A stretch of DNA of 51,374 nucleotides from Methanosaeta sp. PtaB.Bin039 (GTDB lineage Archaea > Halobacteriota > Methanosarcinia > Methanotrichales > Methanotrichaceae). Under the pieces are notes generated by a model. That model worked only from the letters and a program-made list of their open reading frames with translations. It was not told the DNA's origin and searched no databases. This document shows, one piece after another, positions 8,291-16,793 of the stretch. Numbering within the stretch: position 1 is the first letter of the stretch; every line of letters starts with the position of its first letter. The stretch lies in contig MVQI01000021.1 of assembly GCA_002067795.1 (NCBI GenBank), forward strand, positions 1-51,374, given 5' to 3'. A program made the translations under genes and the position numbers.

Positions 8291-9028
8291 ATGTCACTGA
8301 TGAGACGATCGCTGGCTGAGCTTGTGGGTACATTCATCCTTGTCTACTTCGGAGCCGGGGCTGCTGCGGTAACCCTGATGATCTCCAGAGGTGCCGTCTC
8401 GCCAAACCAGTTCAACATAGGAATCGGAGCTCTGGGCGGTCTGGCCGACTGGCTGGCCATAGGGATGGCCTTCGCCATAGCCATAGCTGCCTCCATATAC
8501 GCACTCGGCAGGATCTCCGGCGCCCATCTAAATCCGGCTGTCACAATTGCCCTGTGGGCGATCAGGCGATTTCCAGCTGCCGAGGTGGCTCCTTACATCC
8601 TGGCCCAGCTGGCCGGAGCCTCTCTGGGGTCTCTCCTATTCGCGGCATCCGCCGGCATGGATGCTGTGATGGTAGGTGGCCTGGGAGCTACTGCACCGTT
8701 TCCGGGGATCACCCCTGTGCAGGCTATACTGGCTGAGCTTGTGGGCACTTTTCTCTTGATGCTGGTCATCATGGGGATTGCGGTGGACGAGAGGGCCCCT
8801 CCGGGATGGGCAGGCATTGTTATTGGACTGACGGTAGGCGGCATAATAACTACAATCGGAAACATCTCCGGAGCATCGCTCAACCCTGCCAGGACCTTCG
8901 GCCCATATCTGGCAGACCACATCCTGGGCGGAGCGGTGATGTGGGGGCACTATTACATCTATGTGATAGGTCCGGTGGCCGGAGCCCTGATCGCAGCTCT
9001 TCTCTACGATTACCTCTCAAGAGAATGA
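8291..9028 (+). CDS. aqpM: MIP-family aquaporin/glycerol facilitator-like channel
   Basis: This 245-residue integral membrane channel has six hydrophobic segments and both NPA boxes: GAHLNPAVT (N81-A83) and GASLNPARTFGP (N198-A200). Members of this archaeal branch (AqpM) pass water and sometimes small solutes or gases; the substrate here is not established. The ATG at 8291 has GAGG upstream inside the end of the DUF2180 gene. The TTG at 8282, which would overlap that gene, is rejected. It is the last gene of its operon and is followed by a T-run. Confidence 0.9.
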   Translation: MSLMRRSLAELVGTFILVYFGAGAAAVTLMISRGAVSPNQFNIGIGALGGLADWLAIGMAFAIAIAASIYALGRISGAHLNPAVTIALWAIRRFPAAEVAPYILAQLAGASLGSLLFAASAGMDAVMVGGLGATAPFPGITPVQAILAELVGTFLLMLVIMGIAVDERAPPGWAGIVIGLTVGGIITTIGNISGASLNPARTFGPYLADHILGGAVMWGHYYIYVIGPVAGALIAALLYDYLSRE

Positions 9029-9046
9029 GGCTGCCAGGGTTCTCTC

Positions 9047-9053
9047 TTTTTTT
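9047..9053 (+). terminator. T-run after the aquaporin gene
   Basis: Seven consecutive T in a pyrimidine-rich stretch (TCTCTCTTTTTTTG) start 18 bases after the stop codon. T-runs are the usual intrinsic termination signal in archaea. Confidence 0.5.
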
Positions 9054-9204
9054 GCCTGATAATTTGCCCTCAGCTCGCGTCGAAAGCCGCATGCTTTTTC
9101 CAGCGGTCTTCATGCTCCGGCTGCTGCCTGATGATGCTTGCTTTTCTGTATCGGCATATCGGCTCTCGATAGGCTCATAAACCATACGGCACGACAACAT
9201 CACC

Positions 9205-9831
9205 GTGACCCCTCGAGAAAGGAACGTCGGGACCTATGACCGCATATCAAGGGCATTTCTCGCATCTTTGCTGTTTGTGGCAGGCCGCTACTGGGTCTCC
9301 ATGGACTGGCAGATCCTTCTCTACCTGATGGCTCTGCTGCTGGTCATAGAGGCTGCCACCTCCAGTTGCGGCCTGTACAGCTTGTTCAAGGTCAATACTT
9401 GCGAGCGTGTGAAGACCAGGGGTCAGAGACAGACCATGCTGATTTCCCTCTTTCTCATCGTGATGATCCTTGTTGTTGGAAGCGCTATCAGCTCCATGAT
9501 GACCAGGCAGGCTTTCCTGGACGATGTCTTATCTATGGAGCAGGAATTGAGCCGCGCGTTGAACGCCACATATCCTGGAGCAACGAATCCTGTGGCCGCC
9601 TTCGAGGATCTCAACAGAACTTCCGGCGCCTTTGCCGATAAGTACTCACACTATCGCCCGGTGATCATCCGGTCCGATTCCAGCTTTGCGGGAGATCTGC
9701 AGAATATATCCTCAATCATGACGAGAGCGAGGCCGGTGTTTTATTCCGGTAACCTGACTTCGGGAAGGGCTGCTCTTCAACCGATGGTCTCCGTCCTGCA
9801 GGAAATGCTTGACCGAAACGGCCTTGGTTGA
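9205..9831 (+). CDS. YgaP-like transmembrane domain fused to an extracellular region
   Basis: This 208-residue protein begins with a DUF2892/YgaP-like membrane domain: ERNVGTYDRISR, two hydrophobic segments, then CGLYSLFKVNTC, which matches the family's ending in an LxxLxxxNTC motif. A further hydrophobic helix (about residues 78-96) leads to a roughly 110-residue tail with N-glycosylation sequons (NAT, NRT, NIS, NLT), likely outside the cell. The tail has no family I recognise. YgaP-like domains are often linked to sulfur (rhodanese) proteins, but no rhodanese is present. The start is a GTG without a clear ribosome-binding site; CTCATAAACC about 30 bases upstream may be the TATA box, giving an almost leaderless message. 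Confidence 0.65.
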   Translation: MTPRERNVGTYDRISRAFLASLLFVAGRYWVSMDWQILLYLMALLLVIEAATSSCGLYSLFKVNTCERVKTRGQRQTMLISLFLIVMILVVGSAISSMMTRQAFLDDVLSMEQELSRALNATYPGATNPVAAFEDLNRTSGAFADKYSHYRPVIIRSDSSFAGDLQNISSIMTRARPVFYSGNLTSGRAALQPMVSVLQEMLDRNGLG

Positions 9832-9945
9832 GTCTGCTTTGCTCCCTTTCCACCGTTTGGCCCTGGTCTCAAACCCGGCCATTTGAAAAAGCATGAGCCA
9901 CCAGTCCTGCATCTCCATTTCGCGTGATCTGCAGTCCGGGGTTTT
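9832..9945. other. Intergenic, nothing recognised
   Basis: This is the space between the YgaP-like gene and a doubtful small minus-strand frame. With 9946-10147 it forms a gap of about 316 bases without a secure gene. No RNA or repeat was recognised. Confidence 0.4.
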
Positions 9946-10110
9946 TCAGGAGACCCTGTGTTCCTGGTGAAATGAAACGAGCGTCTCCCCATGCACCCGG
10001 ATCGGCTTAGTCATCGGTGACTGCCAGGATATCCTGCCGTGTTTTAGCTGGTCATCAGGCGCTATTATTCTGAGCGGGCGTATCTTCAGTTCAAGGTCGT
10101 CCTGGGCCAT
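9946..10110 (-). CDS. Doubtful 54-residue open frame downstream of the beta-helix operon
   Basis: An ATG frame of 54 codons starts 37 bases after the last beta-solenoid gene on the same strand (it begins MAQDDLELKIRPLRII). It has no signal peptide and only a weak GGA upstream. The residue composition (charged, with few rare residues) is protein-like, but there is no family match from memory. It may be a small last gene of the operon or chance. Confidence 0.25.
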   Translation of the reverse strand: MAQDDLELKIRPLRIIAPDDQLKHGRISWQSPMTKPIRVHGETLVSFHQEHRVS

Positions 10111-10147
10111 TGTCCAGAATACGTAGCTCCCCTATTCCTTCATACCA

Positions 10148-11347
10148 TCACTTTGGTTCGGCACTCTCCAGCAGGACCTCTCCTCGGCTATTGTTCTCGA
10201 ACTGGTTGCCTTCCAGGAGCACCCCCTGGCTGCCCGGGTCGATATTTATCCCGTAACCTCCATTTCCTCGCAAGACGTTATTGCGCACAATGTGGTGGGG
10301 GGCATTGTAGAAGCGAATTCCATCGTAGCGGCTCCAGACGATATCGTTGCTGGTCAGCGTGCAGTCTGTGGAGTTCAGCAGGCCGATCCCATCATCACCG
10401 CTTCTATTCACCATGTTGCCTTCTACAGCGATCTGGTGGCAGTCATTGAGATATATCCCGTACTCCTCGCTTCTATCCATATAATTTCCTGATGCTGTGC
10501 CGTTATCGCATCGGTCCAGGTTTATACCGTATTCGTTATCGTATAGACGATTTCCCTCAAGATTCCCGGCGGTCTCGTTCTCAAGGCTTATCCCCAGTTC
10601 ACATTCTGCTACCTGGTTTCCGCCTGCCAGGTTGTTCGTCCCACCCACCAGGCCAAGCCCTATCCTGCTGCCGTCAACGGAGTTGTTGATAAGCGCGCTT
10701 TCGGCAGACTCGTGCAGCATGACCCCGGCTCTCAGGTTCTCTGACAGGTTATTTGCCTCCACGGCGCAGGATGTGGCCGCCTCCAGCTCAATCCCGGCAG
10801 CACCGCAGCCCATGATGGTATTTCGAATCACCCTCACCATCGAGGCCTCTTCCAGGACGATCCCGCTTCCTCCGCTCTCCAGGACCTGGTTCTCCTGGAT
10901 GGTGCCGTCTGCTCCTCCCATCACATATATGCCAACATAATTCCCCTGTATCTGACAGCCCTGTATCAGGAACTGTGATGAGAGCACCTTGATAGCGGCA
11001 TCCCTGGCCATATCTCCACAGCCCTGGGCAGAGAAGTTCTGCACGGTCACCTGGGGAGAAGTTATGGTAACGGCAGATCCCTGGCCAGGCAGGATGAGGG
11101 TGGCAGATCCATTGACTGCAATCAGAGATAGGCATCTATCGATCACCACCGCTTCCTCGTACTCTCCTGCCTCCACTTCCACCCGGTCTCCCGGGCAGGC
11201 GGACTGCACCGCTTCCTGTATGCCGGCGAAGTCACAGCCATCTGGGCATACCGTCCAGGTATCTGCAAGTGCGGTGGAGGCGGGCGAAGAGAGCATCACC
11301 GCCGCCATCACTGCCAGACGCATCTGTATTTCAATCCCCTTAATCAT
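10148..11347 (-). CDS. Secreted right-handed beta-helix protein (NosD-like, PbH1 repeats), smaller paralog
   Basis: This 399-residue protein has a signal peptide (hydrophobic about residues 10-25, ending TALADTW) and then an entry region with paired Cys (CPDGCDF). After that come about a dozen parallel beta-helix repeats of the form (N/S)xxxxNxxxxxGxGIxLxxxxxxxIxxN, as in NosD/CASH-domain proteins. Such solenoids bind polysaccharides or build surface structures; the ligand is unknown. The ATG at 11347 has GGGAGGT upstream and overlaps the previous gene's end by eight bases, so translation is probably coupled. An upstream start would add 33 residues that do not look like a leader. It is the last gene of the four-gene beta-solenoid operon. 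Confidence 0.85.
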   Translation of the reverse strand: MIKGIEIQMRLAVMAAVMLSSPASTALADTWTVCPDGCDFAGIQEAVQSACPGDRVEVEAGEYEEAVVIDRCLSLIAVNGSATLILPGQGSAVTITSPQVTVQNFSAQGCGDMARDAAIKVLSSQFLIQGCQIQGNYVGIYVMGGADGTIQENQVLESGGSGIVLEEASMVRVIRNTIMGCGAAGIELEAATSCAVEANNLSENLRAGVMLHESAESALINNSVDGSRIGLGLVGGTNNLAGGNQVAECELGISLENETAGNLEGNRLYDNEYGINLDRCDNGTASGNYMDRSEEYGIYLNDCHQIAVEGNMVNRSGDDGIGLLNSTDCTLTSNDIVWSRYDGIRFYNAPHHIVRNNVLRGNGGYGINIDPGSQGVLLEGNQFENNSRGEVLLESAEPK

Positions 11348-13418
11348 ACAATACCTCCCAGCGGTAGTTCGGGAACGGCTGAATAAGAGGGCAGCTGTCT
11401 TCTTCTGCTCCCATGGTATGTGGGTGGTCGCAGACCCCATCGTCATTGCCGTCAGTTCGCCGATCGTCCTCCCAGAAGTTGCCCAGGCTGCCGTAGAAGA
11501 GGCGGCCGCGATAGGTATAATTCATCTCGGGGGTCGTCCAGACGTTGCTGGATATGAAGCTCTGGACGTGGTAGAGGTTGCCGGCAAATGTGTTCAATAC
11601 TATCCGGTTCCCGCTCGACTCAGCCGGGTATATCCCCTCGTCAAGGCAGAGCGCGTAGGTGTTTTCGGTTAGGTTGTTCATGGCGAGCAGATTCTCTGCT
11701 GAGAGGTCCAGGCGAATCGCATACATCGATCCGCCGACCTGGTTTTCAGTTACATTGTTTTGGGAGGACCTCTCAAGGCCGATTCCGGTGGAACTGGCGT
11801 GGGCATGGTTGGCGCGGATCCGGTTGCGGGCGGAATTGACAAGCGATATACCATTGTCCGAGACCTGCATGTGGCAGCCGGTAATATTGTTATGGCTGGC
11901 TCCATTTAGGACCAGCCCCGTCTTGCCCTGTTCTATCGTGCAGAAATAGACCCGGTTTTCATGAGACGATGCAAGGCCGATCCCCACTTCGCATTGCCGT
12001 ATGCTATTCGACGTCAGATTATTTCCGTCGGATTCGTTCAGGTATATAGCCTGTGTCGATCTGTTGACGGCATTTCCCATAAGCTGGTTACCGGAAGAGC
12101 GAAGCAGGTATGCTCCCTGTCTGGAGATCCTTTGTATCTGGTTTTCTCGGACGGCATTTAAGCTTGAGTTGTCCAGGACGAGCGCGTTTGGGCTATCTGC
12201 AACGCTATTTTGTGCAAGGAGGTTTCCTTTAGTCAGCGTGAGCCCTATCCCGCCTATGCCATTTCCCTCCAGCAGGTTGCCGGCGATGGTGTTATTGCTG
12301 CCGGCAAGTATGCTCATTCCCCATTCCGAGCTGAGGTCGATGCGATTGGATGATACGTTATTTTGATCGGACTCCTGAAGGGATATGCCGGTTCCGTCTA
12401 TAGTTTGTGATATCGCATTGCCAAGTAGGGTGTTTGCATGGGAGCTCTGCAGTTTGATCGCACCTTCTTGGTTTTGCCGGACGTCGTTTGCGGCCAGGAC
12501 GTTGGAGCGGCAGTAGTACAGGATCGCCCCGTATCCGTCGTTGGCTGCCAGAGTATTGTTTTCGATTGTGTTTTGATCCGACTCGTAGAGGTAAATGGCA
12601 TAATCGTTCCTGGTGCACAGGTTGTCCGACACGCGGTTATGCTCAGACCTGTATGGGTAAATCCCATAATCGTTGTTCGTTGCCAGGTTCTTGCTCACCA
12701 GGTTCTCAGCGGTATCTGAGAGCACAATCCCATAGTCGTTTGTATCAACCAGGTTGCCGATGATAGCGTTTCCTGACGCACCCGAGATCTTTATCCCTAT
12801 TCCCATGTTGAGGCTGGCATTATTGTCCTTCAGGGAGTTGTTGCTTGAATCTATCAGCAGAATGCCGGCATGGTTGTTCTCGTACACCTTGTTCTCGGAC
12901 AAGATGTTGCCGTCCGATCCCAGCAGGACCGCTCCTCCGAGGTCGTTTCTGCAGATGCCGTTTGAGGACAGCGTATTGTTGTAGCCGGTCATCAGAAGGC
13001 CCACACAGCTGCCTGAGAGCATGCAGCCCTCAATTGTATTGTTGTCGGATGATATCTTCAAGGCTGCCCTTGACCAATCCCTGGCGCCGGTGATTTCCAG
13101 GTTCTTGATCCAGATCCCATCTACGGATATTGATAGTCCGTCCTCCCCGATCGGAGCTATAATGACGGGACGTCCACGACCGCTGTCAACACCCTGCAAG
13201 ATGACCGTCTTGGTCAGGTTCACGCTCTCGTGGTACTGGCCGCTGCGAATTTCTATGATGTCGCCGATGCCAGCCGCTTCCACAGCAGCGCATATCCTCG
13301 AAAAGTCGCCTCCATCTCCAACCGACCAGGTGGCTGATTGAGCGCAGCACTCAAGCATCAGGCACGCCACCAAAAACGAGACGCCCGTCAGGGCCCGATC
13401 TCGATCTGTATCATCCAA
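11340..13418 (-). CDS. Secreted right-handed beta-helix protein (NosD-like, PbH1 repeats), larger paralog
   Basis: This 692-residue protein has a signal peptide (about residues 9-28, ending CCAQSATW). About 25 PbH1-type beta-helix turns, rich in Asn ladders (NNTIEGC, NNTLSSN, NRVSDN and so on), fill most of the chain. The C-terminus has the NosD-type cap GNFWEDD...TDGNDDGVCDHPH...CPLIQPFP. It is probably attached to or outside the cell surface. The start is a TTG with GGTGATGTGAT just upstream; the preceding pentapeptide-repeat gene stops at 13424, five bases before it. It overlaps the next beta-helix gene by eight bases. Confidence 0.85.
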   Translation of the reverse strand: MDDTDRDRALTGVSFLVACLMLECCAQSATWSVGDGGDFSRICAAVEAAGIGDIIEIRSGQYHESVNLTKTVILQGVDSGRGRPVIIAPIGEDGLSISVDGIWIKNLEITGARDWSRAALKISSDNNTIEGCMLSGSCVGLLMTGYNNTLSSNGICRNDLGGAVLLGSDGNILSENKVYENNHAGILLIDSSNNSLKDNNASLNMGIGIKISGASGNAIIGNLVDTNDYGIVLSDTAENLVSKNLATNNDYGIYPYRSEHNRVSDNLCTRNDYAIYLYESDQNTIENNTLAANDGYGAILYYCRSNVLAANDVRQNQEGAIKLQSSHANTLLGNAISQTIDGTGISLQESDQNNVSSNRIDLSSEWGMSILAGSNNTIAGNLLEGNGIGGIGLTLTKGNLLAQNSVADSPNALVLDNSSLNAVRENQIQRISRQGAYLLRSSGNQLMGNAVNRSTQAIYLNESDGNNLTSNSIRQCEVGIGLASSHENRVYFCTIEQGKTGLVLNGASHNNITGCHMQVSDNGISLVNSARNRIRANHAHASSTGIGLERSSQNNVTENQVGGSMYAIRLDLSAENLLAMNNLTENTYALCLDEGIYPAESSGNRIVLNTFAGNLYHVQSFISSNVWTTPEMNYTYRGRLFYGSLGNFWEDDRRTDGNDDGVCDHPHTMGAEEDSCPLIQPFPNYRWEVLYD

Positions 13419-13423
13419 TCACA

Positions 13424-14599
13424 TCACCTTTTCAGGTCCTGCAGATCCTGCTGGAGATCGCTGCTAAATCTTGCTCCGTCAAGTATGGACACAGAGATGC
13501 TGTGCAGCGTAAAATCATCGTAGACGATCCTCTCCAGGTTCGCTCCGCTGAGGTCCACCCCCCGCATCATGACCATTGTCAGGTCGGCCTCTCGCAGATC
13601 AGCGCCTTTGAGGCTGACGTTATCCAGCAGTACCAGCTCCATCCTGGAATTCTTGAGGATTGCAGAGGTCAGGTCCACCTCCCGCAGAAGGGCCGGACCC
13701 TGGATGACCATCCTGGGCATTATGGCGCCGCTCAGGTTGCAGCCGACCAGGTTTGCGTATTGCAGCCTGGCTCCTGACAGGTCCGCTTCCCTGGCAGTCA
13801 CGCGGTTGAATACGGCGTAAGGCAGCTTTGCCCCAACCAGGCTGCATCCGGAGAGGTCGGCCTCAGTCAGATCCGCATAGGAAAGGTCAGCCCCATCAAG
13901 GCTGGCATTCTGAAGGTCTGCCCTCATGAGAAAGGCCCGGGTGAAATCCGCCTCTTCCAGGTCCGCTTCCCGCATGACGGTCATATACAGCTCAGCCCTG
14001 GTAAAACGGCTGGACCGCAGATATGCTTGGCTCAGGTTGGCGAAGGCCATGTGGGCGCCCAGGAAGTTTCCCCGGGGGAGAAATATGCGGCTCAAATCAG
14101 CTCCGTACAGCTCTGCACCATAGAGCCGAGAATCGGACAGGTCGGCTTGGGTGAGCACCGCATCGGTGAGGACTGCGCAGGTGAAGTCCGCCTCCCTGGC
14201 CCGGGCATTGGTCAGGTTGGCCTTCTCCAGTACTGTCCGGGTCAGGCGGGCTTTGTCCAGATCCGATCCGGATATGTCTGATCCGGTCAGATATGCCGAA
14301 GTCATATCCGCTCCGGTCAGATTCGAACCGGTCAGGACGGCTTCGGTCAGCCAGGCAGATCGCAGATACGAATAGCTGAGATCGATCCCTGCCAGGTCCA
14401 GGCCTGAGAGTTTTGACTGGTTCAGATGAGCACCAGATGCATCTATTCCAGCCAGATCCGCTCCCCACAGGTCGGATCGGTCCTTTAGATCCGCTGCCAT
14501 TGCCGGATTCAGGACAACCGCCACCACCAGAACCAGCTGATACAACAGCCGAGGCTCGATCTCAATCCCGCGTTCGCTCACCGTTTTTTCTCTCATCAT
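13424..14599 (-). CDS. Secreted pentapeptide-repeat protein
   Basis: This protein of about 391 residues has an N-terminal hydrophobic segment (about residues 18-35, ending NPAMAADL), probably a signal peptide. It is then built of A(D/N)LXX pentapeptide repeats almost to the end, which form a right-handed quadrilateral beta-helix. It closes with a segment, RIVYDDFTL...LDGARFSSDL, that is clearly shared with the C-terminus of the neighbouring pentapeptide protein. The double ATG at 14594-14599 is preceded by TGATGAGC. A GTG-type upstream start would overlap the neighbour and adds no signal. It is the second gene of the beta-solenoid operon. Confidence 0.85.
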   Translation of the reverse strand: MMREKTVSERGIEIEPRLLYQLVLVVAVVLNPAMAADLKDRSDLWGADLAGIDASGAHLNQSKLSGLDLAGIDLSYSYLRSAWLTEAVLTGSNLTGADMTSAYLTGSDISGSDLDKARLTRTVLEKANLTNARAREADFTCAVLTDAVLTQADLSDSRLYGAELYGADLSRIFLPRGNFLGAHMAFANLSQAYLRSSRFTRAELYMTVMREADLEEADFTRAFLMRADLQNASLDGADLSYADLTEADLSGCSLVGAKLPYAVFNRVTAREADLSGARLQYANLVGCNLSGAIMPRMVIQGPALLREVDLTSAILKNSRMELVLLDNVSLKGADLREADLTMVMMRGVDLSGANLERIVYDDFTLHSISVSILDGARFSSDLQQDLQDLKR

Positions 14600-14612
14600 G
14601 AGCTCATCAATG

Positions 14613-16475
14613 TCAGATGCTCTGAAGCGCACTTCGCAGCCCCGCACTCATCGTGGCCCCTTGAAGCTGGCAGGACTTCAGTGCGGCCAGGGTGGAGTTG
14701 TCGTAGACGATCCTTGTCAGATCAGACCAGGAGAGGTCAACGTTCATCAGGAATGCCACCTGGAGCTGCGCCCCCTCAAAGCTGGCCCTGGAGAAATTGC
14801 AGTTCTCGACGGCAAACCTGCTGATCTTTGCACTCTTAAAGCTGGCCTCCTGCGCCTCCACATCCTGCAGATAGACCCCCTTTATGGTCGCGCCATCAAA
14901 AATGGCCCTCATCATATTATTTCCGACGGATTTGGTCGAATCCAGATACGCTCCGGTGAGATCTGCCATGCTCAGATCGGCCTGCGAGAGATCGGTTCTT
15001 ACCAGACGTGAGCCTTTGAGGTTGGCAAATGAGAGATCGGCATTGGTGAGATCGGCATAGGATAGGTCAGCTTCATTCAGCCCGGCACCGGTGAGGTTGC
15101 ACCTGATCATGTACGACTTGGTGAAATCCGATCTTGACAGGTCAGCTCCTGCCAGCTGGCAGGAATAGAGTTCAGCCCTGGAGAACTGGCTGCGTGAGAG
15201 GCGAGCCCCTTCCAGGTTCGCCCAGTTGAGGGTTGAGGCCAGCATGTTGGCCTTAAATAGACGTACCCTGGGCATTTGAGCTCCGGATAGGTCGGCTCTG
15301 TAAAGCCGGGCTCCTGTGAGGTCGGCATCGGAGAGCTGAGCATCTCTGAGGCCTGCATAACTGAGGTCGGCCCCTGTCAGGTCGGCTCCTGAGAGATCAG
15401 CTTCATTGAGCAGAGCATAGGATAGCCTTGTCTGTGACAGATCTGCTCCGGTGAGGTTGATCCTGGTCAGGTTTGCGAAAAACAGATCTGCGCCATGCAG
15501 AATCGCTCCATCCATTCTGCTCTCCATGGCCCTGGCCTCCGAGAGCACGACACCGGAGATGGCTGCACCACGGAGGTCAGCCCCCATGATATTGGCGGCG
15601 GTAAGGTTTGAATTCTCAAGCGATGCTCCCCTGAGGCTACAGCCTCGCAGCAGGGCACGGTGCAGTGAGCATTCCGAAAGGTCGGCTCCTTCGAGAAGGG
15701 CACTTTCCAGGTTGGCTCCGTCCAGGTTGGCTCCGCTCAGCGTCGCCTCGCGGATGTCGGCTCCGGTTATGGTTGTCTCCCGCAGATCAGCCCCCAGAAA
15801 ATCGGCAGACGTCAGATTGCTCTTATGCAGATTGGAGTAGGAGAAATCTGCATCTCTAGCATCAAGATCTCGAAGAGACGCACCTTGGAGGCGGCATGCT
15901 GTCAGATTTGATCCTGTCAGATTGGAGCCGGTCAGGTTGGCTCCGATCAGGCCTGCTCGATCGAGATCCGCACCGCTGAAGTCCGAGCCGCAGAGGCTGG
16001 CGCCGTTTAGCCTTGCGCCTCGCATATCCGCCCCAGCTCCCTCGACCATATTGAGCTTGGCATCCTCGGCTATGATCTGGCATGCACTGGCGTAAGATAG
16101 GTTTGCTCCGGTCAGGTCAGCACTGCATAGGTTTGCGCCGCTCAGATCTGCCCCGCACAGGTTTGCATTTCTGAGGTTGGCTCCTTTCAGCCATGCGGAT
16201 CTGAGATGAGCTCCTCTGAGGTCAATCCCCGTGAGATTCGCTCCGGAAAGGTCTGATTGGTTTAGATGTGCTCCCATCAGGCTCTGTCCTGAGAGGTTAA
16301 ATCCTGTCAGGTCCAGCCGGTCGGCCGGCAGGACCGCATGATTCGCGGCGCAGCCAGCCAATGTCAGGGCGATGCACACAATCATGCTCCAGAAGAGAGG
16401 TCTCCTCCGGTCTCTGAGCAGCTCGTAGTTGGGCGATCTGGTTGGCTCTTCACTTGAATCAGCGGATCTGCTCAT
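14613..16475 (-). CDS. Pentapeptide-repeat lipoprotein
   Basis: This 620-residue protein opens with a long charged n-region (RDRRR), a hydrophobic stretch and the lipobox LTLAGC (Cys42), predicting a membrane-anchored lipoprotein facing outward. From about residue 55 to 580 it is pentapeptide repeats (for example SGANLTGIDL, LTGADLSYAG), about 100 of them, one of the longer arrays for the family. The C-terminal end RIVYDNSTL...LQGATMSAGL resembles that of the next protein. GTGTGATGAATAG lies upstream of the ATG. It is the first gene of the four-gene operon; its role is unknown, with surface scaffold or ligand-binding rod as inference. Confidence 0.87.
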   Translation of the reverse strand: MSRSADSSEEPTRSPNYELLRDRRRPLFWSMIVCIALTLAGCAANHAVLPADRLDLTGFNLSGQSLMGAHLNQSDLSGANLTGIDLRGAHLRSAWLKGANLRNANLCGADLSGANLCSADLTGANLSYASACQIIAEDAKLNMVEGAGADMRGARLNGASLCGSDFSGADLDRAGLIGANLTGSNLTGSNLTACRLQGASLRDLDARDADFSYSNLHKSNLTSADFLGADLRETTITGADIREATLSGANLDGANLESALLEGADLSECSLHRALLRGCSLRGASLENSNLTAANIMGADLRGAAISGVVLSEARAMESRMDGAILHGADLFFANLTRINLTGADLSQTRLSYALLNEADLSGADLTGADLSYAGLRDAQLSDADLTGARLYRADLSGAQMPRVRLFKANMLASTLNWANLEGARLSRSQFSRAELYSCQLAGADLSRSDFTKSYMIRCNLTGAGLNEADLSYADLTNADLSFANLKGSRLVRTDLSQADLSMADLTGAYLDSTKSVGNNMMRAIFDGATIKGVYLQDVEAQEASFKSAKISRFAVENCNFSRASFEGAQLQVAFLMNVDLSWSDLTRIVYDNSTLAALKSCQLQGATMSAGLRSALQSI

Positions 16476-16793
16476 GATCTATTCATCACACCCCATGTAT
16501 CTGGAGGCCTGAATTGTCTCCTTTTTTGCTCTTGCACATCCGGTCTTTTTTCGCCCATCATCAGATCCTGCCCGAACCGGTCCACCCTTTTTGCCGACGC
16601 CAGGCATAGTGACGATTCTATCTGTACCTCTTCGGCTGGCTGAAATGCAGTGCATCATTTCTCTGGCTCGATATCGGAATCGCCGCTTCTGAATTTCGTT
16701 TAGACCGCTTCCATCGTATGTTTGGGCCTATTGCCTTTCCGGATATCCTGGACTTGCTGCTCACCATTTCTCCAATCCTTTCACAATACTCAG
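16476..16793. other. Upstream region of the beta-solenoid operon
   Basis: This stretch of about 320 bases lies between the end of the transglutaminase-like gene and the start of the pentapeptide lipoprotein. It should hold the operon promoter, yet no strong TATA box is obvious. On the minus strand there are only A-rich patches (GCAAAAAAGG, GCGAAAAAAG) at about 16520-16555. No coding frame or RNA was recognised. Confidence 0.4.
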
